A model generated the notes under the pieces. That model made no database searches. It had not been told where the DNA came from and saw nothing but the letters and a program-made list of their open reading frames with translations. This document shows, in pieces, positions 43,221 to 53,647 of a DNA stretch of 64,000 bases (the first letter of the stretch is position 1; every line of letters begins with the position of its first letter). The DNA is taken from assembly GCF_004342845.1 (NCBI RefSeq), contig NZ_SLXB01000001.1, forward strand, positions 310,001-374,000, written 5' to 3'. The stretch is from Prevotella heparinolytica (GTDB lineage: Bacteria; Bacteroidota; Bacteroidia; Bacteroidales; Bacteroidaceae). The position numbers were made by a program, and so were the translations under genes.

Positions 43221-44546
43221 TTATATGCTAAACCGGATAATTCCCCCTTCGTTAGCTTCCGCCTCGCGGGCAGCCTCGGCAGCAAGTGCTTCTTCGGCGT
43301 TGCTCTCGGCTTTCTGCTTGATGGCATTTAGCGTACTCTTGTCACGCAAGTAAGTGGGCGAGTTCTCTACCATGCCGATGATGTCGGCATTATCCAGGTC
43401 TTCGGGATTGAAGAGGTAGATGTGGCGACGGCGGTTACGCTGCGACCGTGCATTGACGTCTTTGCCGTAGTACACTTCGCGGCGGCTTCGCTTCTGTTCT
43501 TCCTCTTCTTCCAATTCGGCAAGGCGCTGCTGTTCTTCGGCGGTGCGCTGGTTGATGCGGTCGTCCATCTCCTTCATGTGGATGTCCTGAATACCAAACC
43601 CGGTGGCGAGCAGGGTAATCTTTACGCTCTGCTCCAACTTGTCGTCTTCCACCATGCCGAACTTTGTCTCGAAGTCGCGGTTGAAGCGGTTCATGAATTC
43701 CTTTATCTCGTCCATTTCGCTCATCATCAGTTCGTGCTCACTGCTGTACGAGATGTTGAGCAGCACTTTCTTGGAGTTGAAGATGTCGTTGTTGTTCAGC
43801 AACGGCGAGTGTTGGGCGTTGCGGATGGCCATGCTTACGCGGCTGTCGCCTTCGCCGTAGCCGGTACTCATGATGGCTACGCCGCCATCTTTCATCACCG
43901 TGCGTACATCGTTGAAGTCGAGGTTTATGATACCTCTCATAGTGATAATTTCGGCAATGCTCTTGGCGGCCACCAGCAAGGTGTCGTTGGCTTTGGCAAA
44001 GGCTGTCTTCACGGAGAGGTCGGGATATATCTCGCCTAATTTCTCGTTGTTGATGACGAGCAACGCATCCACGTGTTTGCTGATTTCCTCTACGCCGTCC
44101 AACGCTTGGTCTATCTTCTTATCGCCTTCCCAACGAAACGGGATGGTGACAATGCCCACCGTCAGTATGTCCATGTCCTTGGCTATCTTGGCTATGGTCG
44201 GTGCGGCTCCGGTTCCGGTTCCTCCACCCATTCCGGCAGTGATGAATACCATCTTGGTGCCATCGTTCAGCATATTCTGCACGTCGCTGATGCTCTCTTC
44301 GGTAGCTTCTTTGGCTTTGATGGGAAGGTTGCCGGCTCCCAAGCCTTCGTGCCCCAATTGCAGTTTCACCGGTACGGGTGACTCTTCAAGAGCTTTGCGG
44401 TCGGTGTTGCACACCACGAAAGCCACATCATGTATGCCTTCCCGATACATGTGGTTCACGGCGTTGCCACCACCGCCACCCACACCGATTACTTTGATGA
44501 TTTTCGGGGAATCGGTGGGGAAATCGAATTGTACTATATTATCCAT
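43221..44546 (-). CDS. ftsZ: Cell division protein FtsZ
   Basis: Tubulin-like GTPase (441 aa) that forms the division ring. GVGGGGGNAVNHM near the N-terminus, the tubulin signature GMGGGTGTGAAP, and the T7-loop region NLDFNDVRTVM are present. The variable tail after about residue 320 is rich in E, Q and R and ends GGIIRFSI, a Bacteroidetes-type C-terminal peptide. 63 nt after ftsA. Confidence 0.97.
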   Translation of the reverse strand: MDNIVQFDFPTDSPKIIKVIGVGGGGGNAVNHMYREGIHDVAFVVCNTDRKALEESPVPVKLQLGHEGLGAGNLPIKAKEATEESISDVQNMLNDGTKMVFITAGMGGGTGTGAAPTIAKIAKDMDILTVGIVTIPFRWEGDKKIDQALDGVEEISKHVDALLVINNEKLGEIYPDLSVKTAFAKANDTLLVAAKSIAEIITMRGIINLDFNDVRTVMKDGGVAIMSTGYGEGDSRVSMAIRNAQHSPLLNNNDIFNSKKVLLNISYSSEHELMMSEMDEIKEFMNRFNRDFETKFGMVEDDKLEQSVKITLLATGFGIQDIHMKEMDDRINQRTAEEQQRLAELEEEEEQKRSRREVYYGKDVNARSQRNRRRHIYLFNPEDLDNADIIGMVENSPTYLRDKSTLNAIKQKAESNAEEALAAEAAREAEANEGGIIRFSI

Positions 44547-44609
44547 ATCTTTTATAAATTGATAATTGACAATTGATGACTGACAATTGGCAATTTGATG
44601 ATTACTTTT

Positions 44610-46034
44610 TTAGTTCATGTCGTCGTCCGAGAAGATTACATTGGAAAATCTGCTAATGCCCTTCTCAATCCAACCGGGCCTTCTCTTCTTCTCTGCTTTC
44701 TCACGCTCTTCTTTTTCTTTGCGTTCACGCTCCTTGCGTTCTTTCTCTTCCTTGTCGCGCTGTGCTTTGGCGGCACGTGCGGCAGCTTCCTGTTCTTTCA
44801 ATGTTTCGTCATTATCGAACATGTCAGTCTGTTGGGAAAAAGCGCTTCCGGGATCGGAGGTCTGCGCAGGCTTTACTTCCTGCAAGCAGCAGTTCTCGTT
44901 TCCGGCGGCCAGCAGACCGAGCAGCGTATTCTGCATGCCATCTTTCTTTAGTCCTTCGACACGGCCGTGCACGGCGTTACATATGAATGGGGCGATTCTC
45001 ACCTTCTCCATCTTGCTTATCCTGCGGAAGGCCTTTTCCAGATTCTTCAGGTTAGAGCCTCCACCGGTGAATACAACACCGGAGAAGAGTTTATCCTCAT
45101 AGCCCGAAAGTTGCAGCAGGTTCCATACGTTGGCAAGAATCTCTTCGGCACGTGCTCCGATGATGTTGTTCAGCAAGCTCAACTCGAATGTGCGTCCGTC
45201 TTCAAGCGTACATGCAACGGTTGTTTCGCTTTCTTCTTCCTCTTCGTAGAGTGCGTTTCCGTATTGTATTTTCAGTTTCTCGGCATCCTCTTCTTCCATT
45301 TGCAGCGAGGCAATGTCTCGTGTGATGGTGTTTCCACCCAATGGCAGTACACTGAGGTAGCGCAGAATGTTGTTCTTGAAGACAGAAATGGTGGTGGTAT
45401 CGGCACCAAAATCCACCAGCGCACATCCCGAACGCATTTCACTTTCGGTCAGCATCACTTTGGATAATGCTATGGGGGGCACAAGTAAGTCGTCGGCTAT
45501 TTCTATCTTAGCTTGCTCGAAGCTGTGCTCCAGATTCTTCTTCAGCGATGCACGCGACACGATATTGAGGAATTGTCCGGTGATGTATTGTCCCGTAGCA
45601 CCCACCGGCTCTACTTGTAGTGTATTGTCTATCTTATACTCTTGAGGGGCTACATCCAGCACACTCATCTCTATCAGAGGTATGGTGCGGTTCTCATCGC
45701 AAATTTCGTCTACCAACTCTTGCGAGATGATGCTTTCTTCCTCCAACGTACGGCTTACCGCATTCTTGACCGTGCGCAAAGACTGTCCGTCGATGCCTGC
45801 ATATACCTTGGCAATGGAGTTGTTTAGCTGTCCTTCCAGCTTATTGACGATGGAAGTCAGTGCCTGAGCAGCCTTGTCGATGTTGTAGATGACCCCCTTA
45901 TGGACGAACGAGGAGGCATCTTCGCGTGTGTAAGCCAACACTTGGAGACTTCCGTCACTGTTCTTCTTTCCTGCAATACCGGAAATCTTGGAAGAACTCA
46001 ACTCGATGGCGGCGATAAAATCTGTTGTTGCCAT
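44610..46034 (-). CDS. ftsA: Cell division protein FtsA
   Basis: Actin-like membrane tether for FtsZ (474 aa). N-terminal FIAAIELSSSKISGIAG, SHS2 (1C) domain, and the phosphate loop VDFGADTTTISVF, with VFTGGGSNL in domain 2B. A long charged linker (about 405-455, rich in K, E and R) separates the ATPase from a C-terminal amphipathic helix (WIEKGISRFSNVIF) that should bind membrane. The linker is longer than in E. coli. Confidence 0.96.
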   Translation of the reverse strand: MATTDFIAAIELSSSKISGIAGKKNSDGSLQVLAYTREDASSFVHKGVIYNIDKAAQALTSIVNKLEGQLNNSIAKVYAGIDGQSLRTVKNAVSRTLEEESIISQELVDEICDENRTIPLIEMSVLDVAPQEYKIDNTLQVEPVGATGQYITGQFLNIVSRASLKKNLEHSFEQAKIEIADDLLVPPIALSKVMLTESEMRSGCALVDFGADTTTISVFKNNILRYLSVLPLGGNTITRDIASLQMEEEDAEKLKIQYGNALYEEEEESETTVACTLEDGRTFELSLLNNIIGARAEEILANVWNLLQLSGYEDKLFSGVVFTGGGSNLKNLEKAFRRISKMEKVRIAPFICNAVHGRVEGLKKDGMQNTLLGLLAAGNENCCLQEVKPAQTSDPGSAFSQQTDMFDNDETLKEQEAAARAAKAQRDKEEKERKERERKEKEEREKAEKKRRPGWIEKGISRFSNVIFSDDDMN

Positions 46035-46136
46035 ATCTTTTTATTTACTATTAGACTATTTACAATTAATTATTTGCTGCACGATACCATCCGACAATTG
46101 AATCGTGATTGAAAAATGAACGGATGGTAAAATCCT

Positions 46137-46874
46137 TTATTCCCTTTTCGTACAAATTATTTGGTTATCAAATTCTACGTTGATGCGGGAATATTTATTC
46201 CACCCCACCTGATTCAATCCTTTTTCATAAAATGCCTTGACGCGTTTCAGCTTCTTCTCGAAATCCGTCAATTTGCCTAAATAGATAAGATGGTCGCCTA
46301 CGCGTGGCACTAATTCGATATTCTTGCCGGGCAACACATTGATTTGCTCTATTTGTGCATCCCAGAATGAATTATTTTGCAAAAATACACCAAACTTATA
46401 TAAATCCCTCATTGCAAACGACTTTTCTACATTTCCGGTCACTACAGCAAGGTGTGCAACGCACTTCACGTCGGGGGACATCACGGTGCCTTCATTGTCC
46501 AGATAGTAGTTCTCGCCGTTGTCGGCTATTATCCGCAGAATGGGGATGCGCTGGCTTACTTCGACGCAGAGTTTACCGCTTGGCGTTTTGTAACATTCCA
46601 CCCGATTGATGAGGGAATGTTTGGCAAGTTCCTTTTCTAAGGTTTTGGTACGTATGCGTTCCAGCTCCTTTCCTATAGGGCTGATGCCTTTCTTCTCCAA
46701 TAGGGCCACTACTTCCTTTTTCGTAATGAAGCCGGCGTATGCCGTATCCTTTATCACCAGCTCCACCTCACGACACACCCGCGAGGATGGTCGCCTGTTG
46801 AAAGTGGTGACTGCCACTACCAGGTAGGCAATGACAAGCAGCAGAACGATAGAAAGCAGAATCCTTTTAATCAT
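46137..46874 (-). CDS. ftsQ: Cell division protein FtsQ/DivIB
   Basis: Bitopic divisome protein (245 aa). One N-terminal helix (about 5-25), a POTRA-like segment around TAYAGFITKKEVVALLEKKGISPIG, and a beta domain with YLDNEGTVMSPD. It links early Z-ring proteins to septal wall synthesis. 22 nt after murC; 102 nt before ftsA. Confidence 0.9.
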   Translation of the reverse strand: MIKRILLSIVLLLVIAYLVVAVTTFNRRPSSRVCREVELVIKDTAYAGFITKKEVVALLEKKGISPIGKELERIRTKTLEKELAKHSLINRVECYKTPSGKLCVEVSQRIPILRIIADNGENYYLDNEGTVMSPDVKCVAHLAVVTGNVEKSFAMRDLYKFGVFLQNNSFWDAQIEQINVLPGKNIELVPRVGDHLIYLGKLTDFEKKLKRVKAFYEKGLNQVGWNKYSRINVEFDNQIICTKRE

Positions 46875-46896
46875 ATCTCTAATTACATTTTACGGT

Positions 46897-48282
46897 TTAC
46901 TGTTTGCTGCGCTGTTCAAGCAGACGGGTGATTTCGGGTACGTAATTATCCAAATCGCCGGCTCCCAATACTATCAGCACTTCTATTTCTTTCTCGGAAA
47001 GCAGTTTCAGTATATCCTCTTTCTTGCAGATACACTTCTCAATGCCCGACCGCAGATGGTCATAAATCAATTGACTGGTTACTCCGGGAATAGGTAACTC
47101 ACGGGCAGGATATATCTCGGTCAGGATGACTTCATCGAGCAAGGAGAGGCTGTCGGCAAACTCTTTATAGAAATCGCGGGTGCGGGTATAGAGGTGAGGC
47201 TGGAAAATGGCGGTTATCTTCCTGTCTTGATACAGTTCGCGAACGGACTTCACGCTTTGCGCTATTTCTGCCGGATGATGGGCATAATCGCTGAGGAAAA
47301 CAATCTGATCGGTCTTCAATTTGAAGTCGAAACGACGGTCTACTCCACTGAAGCTTTTCATGCCTTGTCTGATTTCCTCGTCTGTGGTACCACTCAGATG
47401 GGCAAGTGCCATAGCGGCTATGCCGTTTTCGATGTTGATACTGACGGGGACACCTAATTGGATGTTGTTGATGCGGGTGTCCGGTGCCACGAAGTCTATG
47501 AAGATTTCGCCGTTCCCGATACGGATATTCTCGGCGCGAAAGTCGCCTTCGTTGCGCGAATAGGTGTAAGTGGTCACGCCGGGACGGACATCGGGTTGTA
47601 GTTCCAGTCCTTTGTGGATAATCAATGCACCGCCCGGTTGGATAAGGGTGGTATAGTGGCGGAAACTTTCAAGATAAGCTTCTTTGGTTCCGTATATATC
47701 CAAATGGTCGGGGTCGGTGGAAGTGATCACGCTTACCCAAGGTGACAACCAATGAAAGGAGCGGTCGAACTCATCTGCCTCGATAACGGTGTAAGGACTG
47801 GTTGGAGAAAGTAACAGGTTGGTACCATAGTTCTTTGATATTCCTCCGAGGAATGCCGTACAACCTATATGGGATTGATGAAGCAAATGGGCGGCCATGG
47901 TGCTGGTAGTTGTTTTGCCGTGTGTGCCTGCCACGCACAGGGCTTTGCTGCTGCGAGTGATGATTCCCAATACTTGGGAGCGTTTGTGAATTTCGAACCC
48001 GTTTTCACGGAAATAGCTCAGCTCTGCATGCTCTTGCGGAACGGCGGGAGTGTAAACCACCAAAGTGCCGGCCTTGTCTTTGCATGCTTCGGGGATAAGG
48101 TCTATATCTTCTTGATAGTGTATTTGCGCTCCTTCTTTCATCAGGCGTTCGGTCAGTTCGCTGGGGGTGCGGTCATATCCCGCCACCATCTTTCCTTTGG
48201 ATAGAAAGTAGCGTATCAAGGCACTCATGCCGATGCCTCCGGCACCGACGAAATAGACAGATTTGATAGTTTCTATATTCAT
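46897..48282 (-). CDS. murC: UDP-N-acetylmuramate--L-alanine ligase
   Basis: Cytoplasmic ligase (461 aa) adding L-Ala to UDP-MurNAc. FVGAGGIGMSALIRYFLSKG at the N-terminus, ATP-binding VAGTHGKTTTSTMAAHLL (about 110-127), and the C-domain YAHHPAEI motif. Its start overlaps the murG stop by 4 nt, so the two are translationally coupled. Confidence 0.96.
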   Translation of the reverse strand: MNIETIKSVYFVGAGGIGMSALIRYFLSKGKMVAGYDRTPSELTERLMKEGAQIHYQEDIDLIPEACKDKAGTLVVYTPAVPQEHAELSYFRENGFEIHKRSQVLGIITRSSKALCVAGTHGKTTTSTMAAHLLHQSHIGCTAFLGGISKNYGTNLLLSPTSPYTVIEADEFDRSFHWLSPWVSVITSTDPDHLDIYGTKEAYLESFRHYTTLIQPGGALIIHKGLELQPDVRPGVTTYTYSRNEGDFRAENIRIGNGEIFIDFVAPDTRINNIQLGVPVSINIENGIAAMALAHLSGTTDEEIRQGMKSFSGVDRRFDFKLKTDQIVFLSDYAHHPAEIAQSVKSVRELYQDRKITAIFQPHLYTRTRDFYKEFADSLSLLDEVILTEIYPARELPIPGVTSQLIYDHLRSGIEKCICKKEDILKLLSEKEIEVLIVLGAGDLDNYVPEITRLLEQRSKQ

Positions 48283-49469
48283 TTCTTAATTAGTTTCAAT
48301 ACTTCTCTTGCAATAATGGTAGCTGAGTCTGGCAGTGCCAGCGCAGCAATGTTCTCACTCAGGTTCTTCAGCTTTTCTGCGTTGGTGACGGTTTCTAACG
48401 CAGTAGGTAACAATTTCTCATTGGCTTCTGCATCTTTTACAAAGATTGCAGCACCTTTATTCACCAAAGCCAAAGCATTTTGAGTTTGATGATCTTCTGC
48501 CACATTGGGCGAGGGTACCAAAATGACGGGCTTGTGTAGAAGACAGAATTCGGAAATGGAACCGGCACCGGCACGTGAAATTACGAGGTCGGCTGCTGCA
48601 TAGGCTTGTGCCATGTCCTTGATGAAATCCGTTACATATAGATTGGGGATCGCAGGGATGTGAGGCTGGCGCACGGGTTCACCTGTGGCAGCAGTGATTG
48701 CTTCTCTGACCTGATTGATATATATCTTCCCTGTCTGCCAGATAAACTGTATGTCGAAGTTGGCACGGATGCTTTCCAGCTCTGCGGTCAGTGTTTGGTT
48801 GATGGTGCGTGCTCCTAAACTGCCGCCCAATATAAGAATGGTTTTCTTTGCCGGATTCAGCCCGAAGTTTCCTATGGCTTCTTCGTGCGAGGTGAGGTGC
48901 GTGAGCAGACTTTGGCGTACAGGGTTTCCGGTCATGATGATTTTTTCTGCCGGAAAGAATTTCTCCATGCCTTCATAAGCCACACAAATCTTGTCGGCTT
49001 TCTTGGCGAGCAGTTTATTGGTGACGCCGGCATAAGAGTTCTGTTCCTGTATCAACGTGGGAATCCCCATCATTCCTGCCATTTTCAGCGTGGGACCGCT
49101 GGCATAACCACCTACGCCTACAACAACTTGTGGGTGGAACTCCTTGATGATGCAGCGTGCTTTCCATTGGCTGCGTACCAGCTTCACCAGTACGGCAAAG
49201 TTTTTCCACAGTCGTTTGCGGTCGAAGCCTGCAACGGGGAGTCCTATGATCTTGTATCCGGCATCAGGAACTCGCTGCATTTCCATTCTTCCTTCGGCTC
49301 CCACGAATAAAATCTCGGCACTGGGGCGGAGTTCTTTTATTGCATTGGCTATGGAAATTGCAGGAAAAATATGTCCTCCGGTTCCACCACCGCTGATAAT
49401 GAGCCTGATCTTTTGCTTTTCATCTGCAGAAAGAGGTGGAAGGTTGTTATTGTTGCTGTTTTGATTCAT
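48279..49469 (-). CDS. murG: UDP-GlcNAc:lipid I N-acetylglucosaminyltransferase
   Basis: Peripheral membrane glycosyltransferase (396 aa, GT28) converting lipid I to lipid II. LIISGGGTGGHIFPAISIANA is the N-terminal G loop; ILGGSLGARTINQ and VISRAGAGSISEFC are the other conserved loops. A 20-residue Asn-rich start (MNQNSNNNNLPPLSADEKQK) precedes the fold; a later start cannot be excluded. Overlaps murC by 4 nt. Confidence 0.96.
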   Translation of the reverse strand: MNQNSNNNNLPPLSADEKQKIRLIISGGGTGGHIFPAISIANAIKELRPSAEILFVGAEGRMEMQRVPDAGYKIIGLPVAGFDRKRLWKNFAVLVKLVRSQWKARCIIKEFHPQVVVGVGGYASGPTLKMAGMMGIPTLIQEQNSYAGVTNKLLAKKADKICVAYEGMEKFFPAEKIIMTGNPVRQSLLTHLTSHEEAIGNFGLNPAKKTILILGGSLGARTINQTLTAELESIRANFDIQFIWQTGKIYINQVREAITAATGEPVRQPHIPAIPNLYVTDFIKDMAQAYAAADLVISRAGAGSISEFCLLHKPVILVPSPNVAEDHQTQNALALVNKGAAIFVKDAEANEKLLPTALETVTNAEKLKNLSENIAALALPDSATIIAREVLKLIKK

Positions 49470-49521
49470 ATTAGGTTCCTTTCTTTATACTGTCTTTTTT
49501 AGTTATTGCTTGCCGTCGGAT

Positions 49522-50838
49522 TTATTTGAATTCTGCATCCCTATTCAGCATTTCTGCTGTCGGGTCGGCTGCCGTCTGTGCGTCACTGATTGTTGTAGAT
49601 GCTTGGTTTCCTATATCTCCGGTATCTATCAGCATAGGGATTTGTGCATCGTGCAGACGCTGTTCCTCCAATTTGGCCGTATAGCGGCTGACGCTTAATA
49701 TCATGCCGATATAGGCGCAATTGATAAAGGTGGATGTACCACCCTTGCTGATGAGAGGTAGCGGTTGTCCGGTAACAGGTGCGAGTCCTACGGCAACCAT
49801 CATGTTGAATAATGCTTGCGTGACGAGTAGCAACCCTATCCCGATGATAAGGAAAGCCGGAAATGTCCGGTCGCATTTTTTGGCGATGCGTCCTACGCGT
49901 ATTAGCAGGCAGATATAGAGGAATACGACAAAGAATCCGCCCAGCAGTCCCAGCTCTTCGATGATGATGGCATAGATAAAGTCGGAGAATGCCTGACTTA
50001 AAAAGTCACGTTGTACGGAGTTGCCCGGTCCTTTGCCAATTAAGTTGCTTGTGGCTACGGCAATACGGGCATGTGCCACTTGTCCGTCTCCGTCTATGTC
50101 GAATTTGGCGGCAGGTATTTCTTCCTTGCCGCTAAAGTCGGCGATACGGGATTTCACGGTTGTGAAGCGGTGTCCCATCGGTATTTTTTCGAGTGTATCG
50201 TTCGGTGTGGCAAGCAGGAAGGTTACGAACAGGACTATAAAGGCAAGAATTCCTCCGCCCAGTATTATCAGTTTTTTGGCAGGTACTCGCCCGATGAACA
50301 TCATCAGATATACGGTTCCGAATAGCAACATCCCTGTCGAGTAGTTTTCGGGCAAGATAAGCCCGCAGACGAGGCAAGTGATCAGCATGATACGTTTGAA
50401 GGCTTTTGGATTTGCTCCGTCCTCATTTTGCCCACGAGCAAGGATGGAGGCAGTAGCTATGATGACGGCCATTTTGGCTATTTCCGATGGCTGGAACTGA
50501 ATGCCCATGAAGGACATCCATCGGGCGGCACCGTTCACGCGGTCGCCTGTGAAGAAACCCGTCGCCATGACAATGGCCAGTAACAAGCAAGAAATGGCCA
50601 GTAGAGGTATAGGGAATACCTGAAACCATTTGTAGGGGATGTTGTGTACCAATACCACAATCACCGCACCTACCATCAGAAGAATGCTGTGTTGGGTGAT
50701 GGGCCCCCAATGGTCGCCGCTCTTGTAAGTCAGTGTACTGGCGGCACTGAACACCTCTATGATGGAGATGAGACAGAGGAAAAGGAAGATAATCCAAATC
50801 ACCTTGTCGCCCTTGAATATGCTTCTTAATAAGTCCAA
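49522..50838 (-). CDS. ftsW: SEDS peptidoglycan polymerase FtsW
   Basis: Multi-helix glycosyltransferase (438 aa) that polymerises lipid II at the septum with the PBP encoded nearby. Features: about ten membrane helices, FMGIQFQPSEIAKMAVI, ENYSTGMLLF, and the C-terminal PLISKGGTSTFINCAYIG motif. A polar 45-residue tail follows the last helix. Between murD and murG. Confidence 0.94.
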   Translation of the reverse strand: MDLLRSIFKGDKVIWIIFLFLCLISIIEVFSAASTLTYKSGDHWGPITQHSILLMVGAVIVVLVHNIPYKWFQVFPIPLLAISCLLLAIVMATGFFTGDRVNGAARWMSFMGIQFQPSEIAKMAVIIATASILARGQNEDGANPKAFKRIMLITCLVCGLILPENYSTGMLLFGTVYLMMFIGRVPAKKLIILGGGILAFIVLFVTFLLATPNDTLEKIPMGHRFTTVKSRIADFSGKEEIPAAKFDIDGDGQVAHARIAVATSNLIGKGPGNSVQRDFLSQAFSDFIYAIIIEELGLLGGFFVVFLYICLLIRVGRIAKKCDRTFPAFLIIGIGLLLVTQALFNMMVAVGLAPVTGQPLPLISKGGTSTFINCAYIGMILSVSRYTAKLEEQRLHDAQIPMLIDTGDIGNQASTTISDAQTAADPTAEMLNRDAEFK

Positions 50839-50915
50839 TACTTCTCTATTTTAAAGTTTATAATAAAAAGTCAAACATTATATTCCTCTATTGGAGGCAA
50901 TGCGGCATTTGTCTG

Positions 50916-52250
50916 CTACAAAGCTCTTACGCAAGCTTTGAATTGGTCTCCTCTGTCTTCATAACTCTTGAAAAGGTCGAACGAAGCGCAGCAAGGGCTG
51001 AGTAGCACGGTTTCACCTTTCTTTGCCAACTTGAAAGCCGCATCTACGGCATCTTTCATTCCGGTTTGCACATCGGCTACGGGTAAGCCCATGCGGTCGA
51101 AGAAGTCGTGCAGCTTTTCATTATGCAGTCCCAAGTAGACAAGGGCCGAGCACTTTTCGCGAACAAGGTCTTCTATCTCCGTATAGTCGTTGCCTTTATC
51201 CTTTCCGCCGAGAATCAATACCGTTTTTGTATTCATGCTTTGCAGGGCGTACCAGCAGGAGTTCACATTTGTAGCCTTGGAGTCATTGATGAAGTGCACG
51301 CCACGCACTGTAGCCACTTTCTCCAGACGATGCTCCACTCCCTTGAAGTCGGACAAGGCTTTGCGGATATATTCCTTTTTAATGCCGGCAAGATTGGCAG
51401 ATATACCGGCGGCCAGCGAATTATATAAATTGTGCTTTCCGCTCAGCGCCAGCTTCTCTTGCTCCATGTTGAAAGCTATCGGTTCGTTAATCTCTATCTC
51501 TCCGTCTTCGGCATAGGCAATGGCTCCATCTTCTTTTACAGCGGCGAAAGGGTAGAGATGAGCTTTCAATCCGTGCTTGTCCAACTCCTGCTTGATGATG
51601 GGGTCGTCGTTCCAAAAGACGAAAGCATCCTCAGGTGTCTGGTTTTGTGTGATACGGAATTTGGCATCTATATACTTCTGCATGCAGTGGTCGTAGCGAT
51701 CCAAATGGTCGGGGGTGATGTTCATCAGTACGGCTATGTTGGCACGGAAGTTATACATATTGTCCAGTTGGAAAGAACTGAGTTCAATCACATAATAGTC
51801 ATGCTGTTCGGTGGCTACTTGTAAAGCTAAGCTCTTGCCTATGTTTCCTGCTAACCCCACGTTCAATCCTGCACTTTTGAAGATATGGTAGATGAGCGAG
51901 GTGGTCGTGGTCTTTCCATTCGAGCCGGTGATGCACACCATTTTGGCATTGGTGTAGCGGCCGGCAAATTCTATTTCCGAGATGATGGGCGTGCCTTTTT
52001 CTTTCAGTTTCAGAATGAGCGGAGCATCGTTGGGGATACCGGGACTTTTCACCACTTCGTCGGCATTCAGAATCAACTCTTCCGTATGCCGGCCTTCTTC
52101 CCACGCAATGTCATGTTTGTTCAGCAGCTCTTTGTACTTGTCTTTAATGGCTGACATGTCTGATACAAACGTGTCGAATCCTTTCGTCTTAGCCAATACG
52201 GCAGCTCCTGCACCGCTTTCGCCGGCTCCTAAAACTACAATTCTACTCAT
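50916..52250 (-). CDS. murD: UDP-N-acetylmuramoyl-L-alanine--D-glutamate ligase
   Basis: Cytoplasmic ligase (444 aa) adding D-Glu. N-terminal IVVLGAGESGAGAAVLAK, ATP site ITGSNGKTTTTSLIYHIF (about 110-127), FKGVEHRLEKVATVRGVHFINDSKATN in the central/C-terminal region, and CCASFDLFKSYEDRGDQF near the end. 27 nt after mraY. Confidence 0.96.
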   Translation of the reverse strand: MSRIVVLGAGESGAGAAVLAKTKGFDTFVSDMSAIKDKYKELLNKHDIAWEEGRHTEELILNADEVVKSPGIPNDAPLILKLKEKGTPIISEIEFAGRYTNAKMVCITGSNGKTTTTSLIYHIFKSAGLNVGLAGNIGKSLALQVATEQHDYYVIELSSFQLDNMYNFRANIAVLMNITPDHLDRYDHCMQKYIDAKFRITQNQTPEDAFVFWNDDPIIKQELDKHGLKAHLYPFAAVKEDGAIAYAEDGEIEINEPIAFNMEQEKLALSGKHNLYNSLAAGISANLAGIKKEYIRKALSDFKGVEHRLEKVATVRGVHFINDSKATNVNSCWYALQSMNTKTVLILGGKDKGNDYTEIEDLVREKCSALVYLGLHNEKLHDFFDRMGLPVADVQTGMKDAVDAAFKLAKKGETVLLSPCCASFDLFKSYEDRGDQFKACVRAL

Positions 52251-52277
52251 AACTTATTTTGTTTTGCTTCTTAGCTT

Positions 52278-53546
52278 TTATCTTATCTTTAATGTTATAA
52301 TGGTGATTGCTGCCAACATGATGGTCACGATCCAAAAACGAATGGTGATTTTCGATTCGTGAAATAACTTGTCCGGTTTGGTGAATACCACTTTGCATCC
52401 CGGCTCCACCAGGTTCATGCCGGTGCGAAAGTGGTCATGTATTGGTGTTCGTTTGAAGAGGCGCTGCTTCACGCCTTTTCGTTTGCCTGCTTTGTAGTAG
52501 ATACGTTGCAGGATGACCGACAGATTCTCTACGAGGAATATGCCGCAAAGAATAGGTATCAGCAATTCCTTGTGTATAATGATGGCATATACAGCTATGA
52601 TTCCTCCAATGGTCAGGCTGCCTGTATCGCCCATGAATACTTGAGCGGGATAAGCATTATACCAAAGGAAACCGATAAGTGCACCGATGAATGCGCAGAT
52701 AAAGATTACGAGTTCTTCCGAACCGGGAATGTACATGATGTTCAGATAGCCGGCATATTCGATATGGCCGGATACGTAGGCCAGAATTCCTAACGTCAAT
52801 CCGATGATGGCAGAGTTCCCGGCGGCCATGCCATCCATACCGTCATTCAGGTTGGCACCGTTGGAAACGGCAGTGACAACGAAGATGGTGATGATGACAA
52901 ACAATATCCATCCGGCAGTTTGGGCATATTCGCCCATGAAGCCTACAAGGTCGGAATAATCGAAGTTATTGCTCTTGAAGAACGGAATGGTGGTTTGCGT
53001 GGCCTTGATTTCTTTGGCGGCATGCACCACTTCTATTTGTCCGCCCGGCTTTTGCTGCTCTATGTTTTCGCGGATAACCACCTGCGGGCTGAGGTAGAGT
53101 GTCATCCCTACTATAAGACCCAGACCCACCTGCCCGATGATTTTGAATTTTCCGTGTAACCCTTCTTTGTCTTTCTTGAATATTTTGATGTAATCGTCTG
53201 CAAATCCCAACGAACCCAGCCAAGCGGTTGTAACCAGCATCAGTATCATGTACACGTTTCCCAGTCTGCCTAACAACAAGCAGGGAATAAGAATGGCAAA
53301 TATGATGATGACACCTCCCATACTGGGCACGCCTATCTTATTTACACCGAACGGGTCGATGCTGGCGTCGCGTTGCGTTTCGGTGATTTGCTTACGTTTC
53401 AGCAGGTCGATGAACTTGTCTCCCCAAATGCTCGAAATGAGCAACGCCAGAATGATTGCCATCAGCGACCGGAACGATGTATAGCCAAACATTCCCGCGC
53501 CGGGAAAGTCATATCGGTCTAACCATTGAAATAAATAATACAGCAT
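52278..53546 (-). CDS. mraY: Phospho-N-acetylmuramoyl-pentapeptide transferase
   Basis: Integral membrane enzyme (422 aa) that makes lipid I. LGFADDYIKIFKKDKEGLHGK carries the conserved DD pair; NLNDGMDGMAAG is the uridine/Mg2+ site; the final conserved HHHxE-type region reads RTPIHDHFR. At 422 aa it is longer than E. coli MraY (360) because of an extra 40-60 residue periplasmic loop (about 165-210) common in Bacteroidetes. 101 nt after murE. Confidence 0.96.
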   Translation of the reverse strand: MLYYLFQWLDRYDFPGAGMFGYTSFRSLMAIILALLISSIWGDKFIDLLKRKQITETQRDASIDPFGVNKIGVPSMGGVIIIFAILIPCLLLGRLGNVYMILMLVTTAWLGSLGFADDYIKIFKKDKEGLHGKFKIIGQVGLGLIVGMTLYLSPQVVIRENIEQQKPGGQIEVVHAAKEIKATQTTIPFFKSNNFDYSDLVGFMGEYAQTAGWILFVIITIFVVTAVSNGANLNDGMDGMAAGNSAIIGLTLGILAYVSGHIEYAGYLNIMYIPGSEELVIFICAFIGALIGFLWYNAYPAQVFMGDTGSLTIGGIIAVYAIIIHKELLIPILCGIFLVENLSVILQRIYYKAGKRKGVKQRLFKRTPIHDHFRTGMNLVEPGCKVVFTKPDKLFHESKITIRFWIVTIMLAAITIITLKIR

Positions 53547-53647
53547 AATCTCTTCTAATTTATCAGACTTCTTGTAGATTCGTTTTTTATAAATGAAAAC
53601 GCATGGGCGTTGTACGTCGAGAGGCTTTTCTCACTTTTCTGTTATGC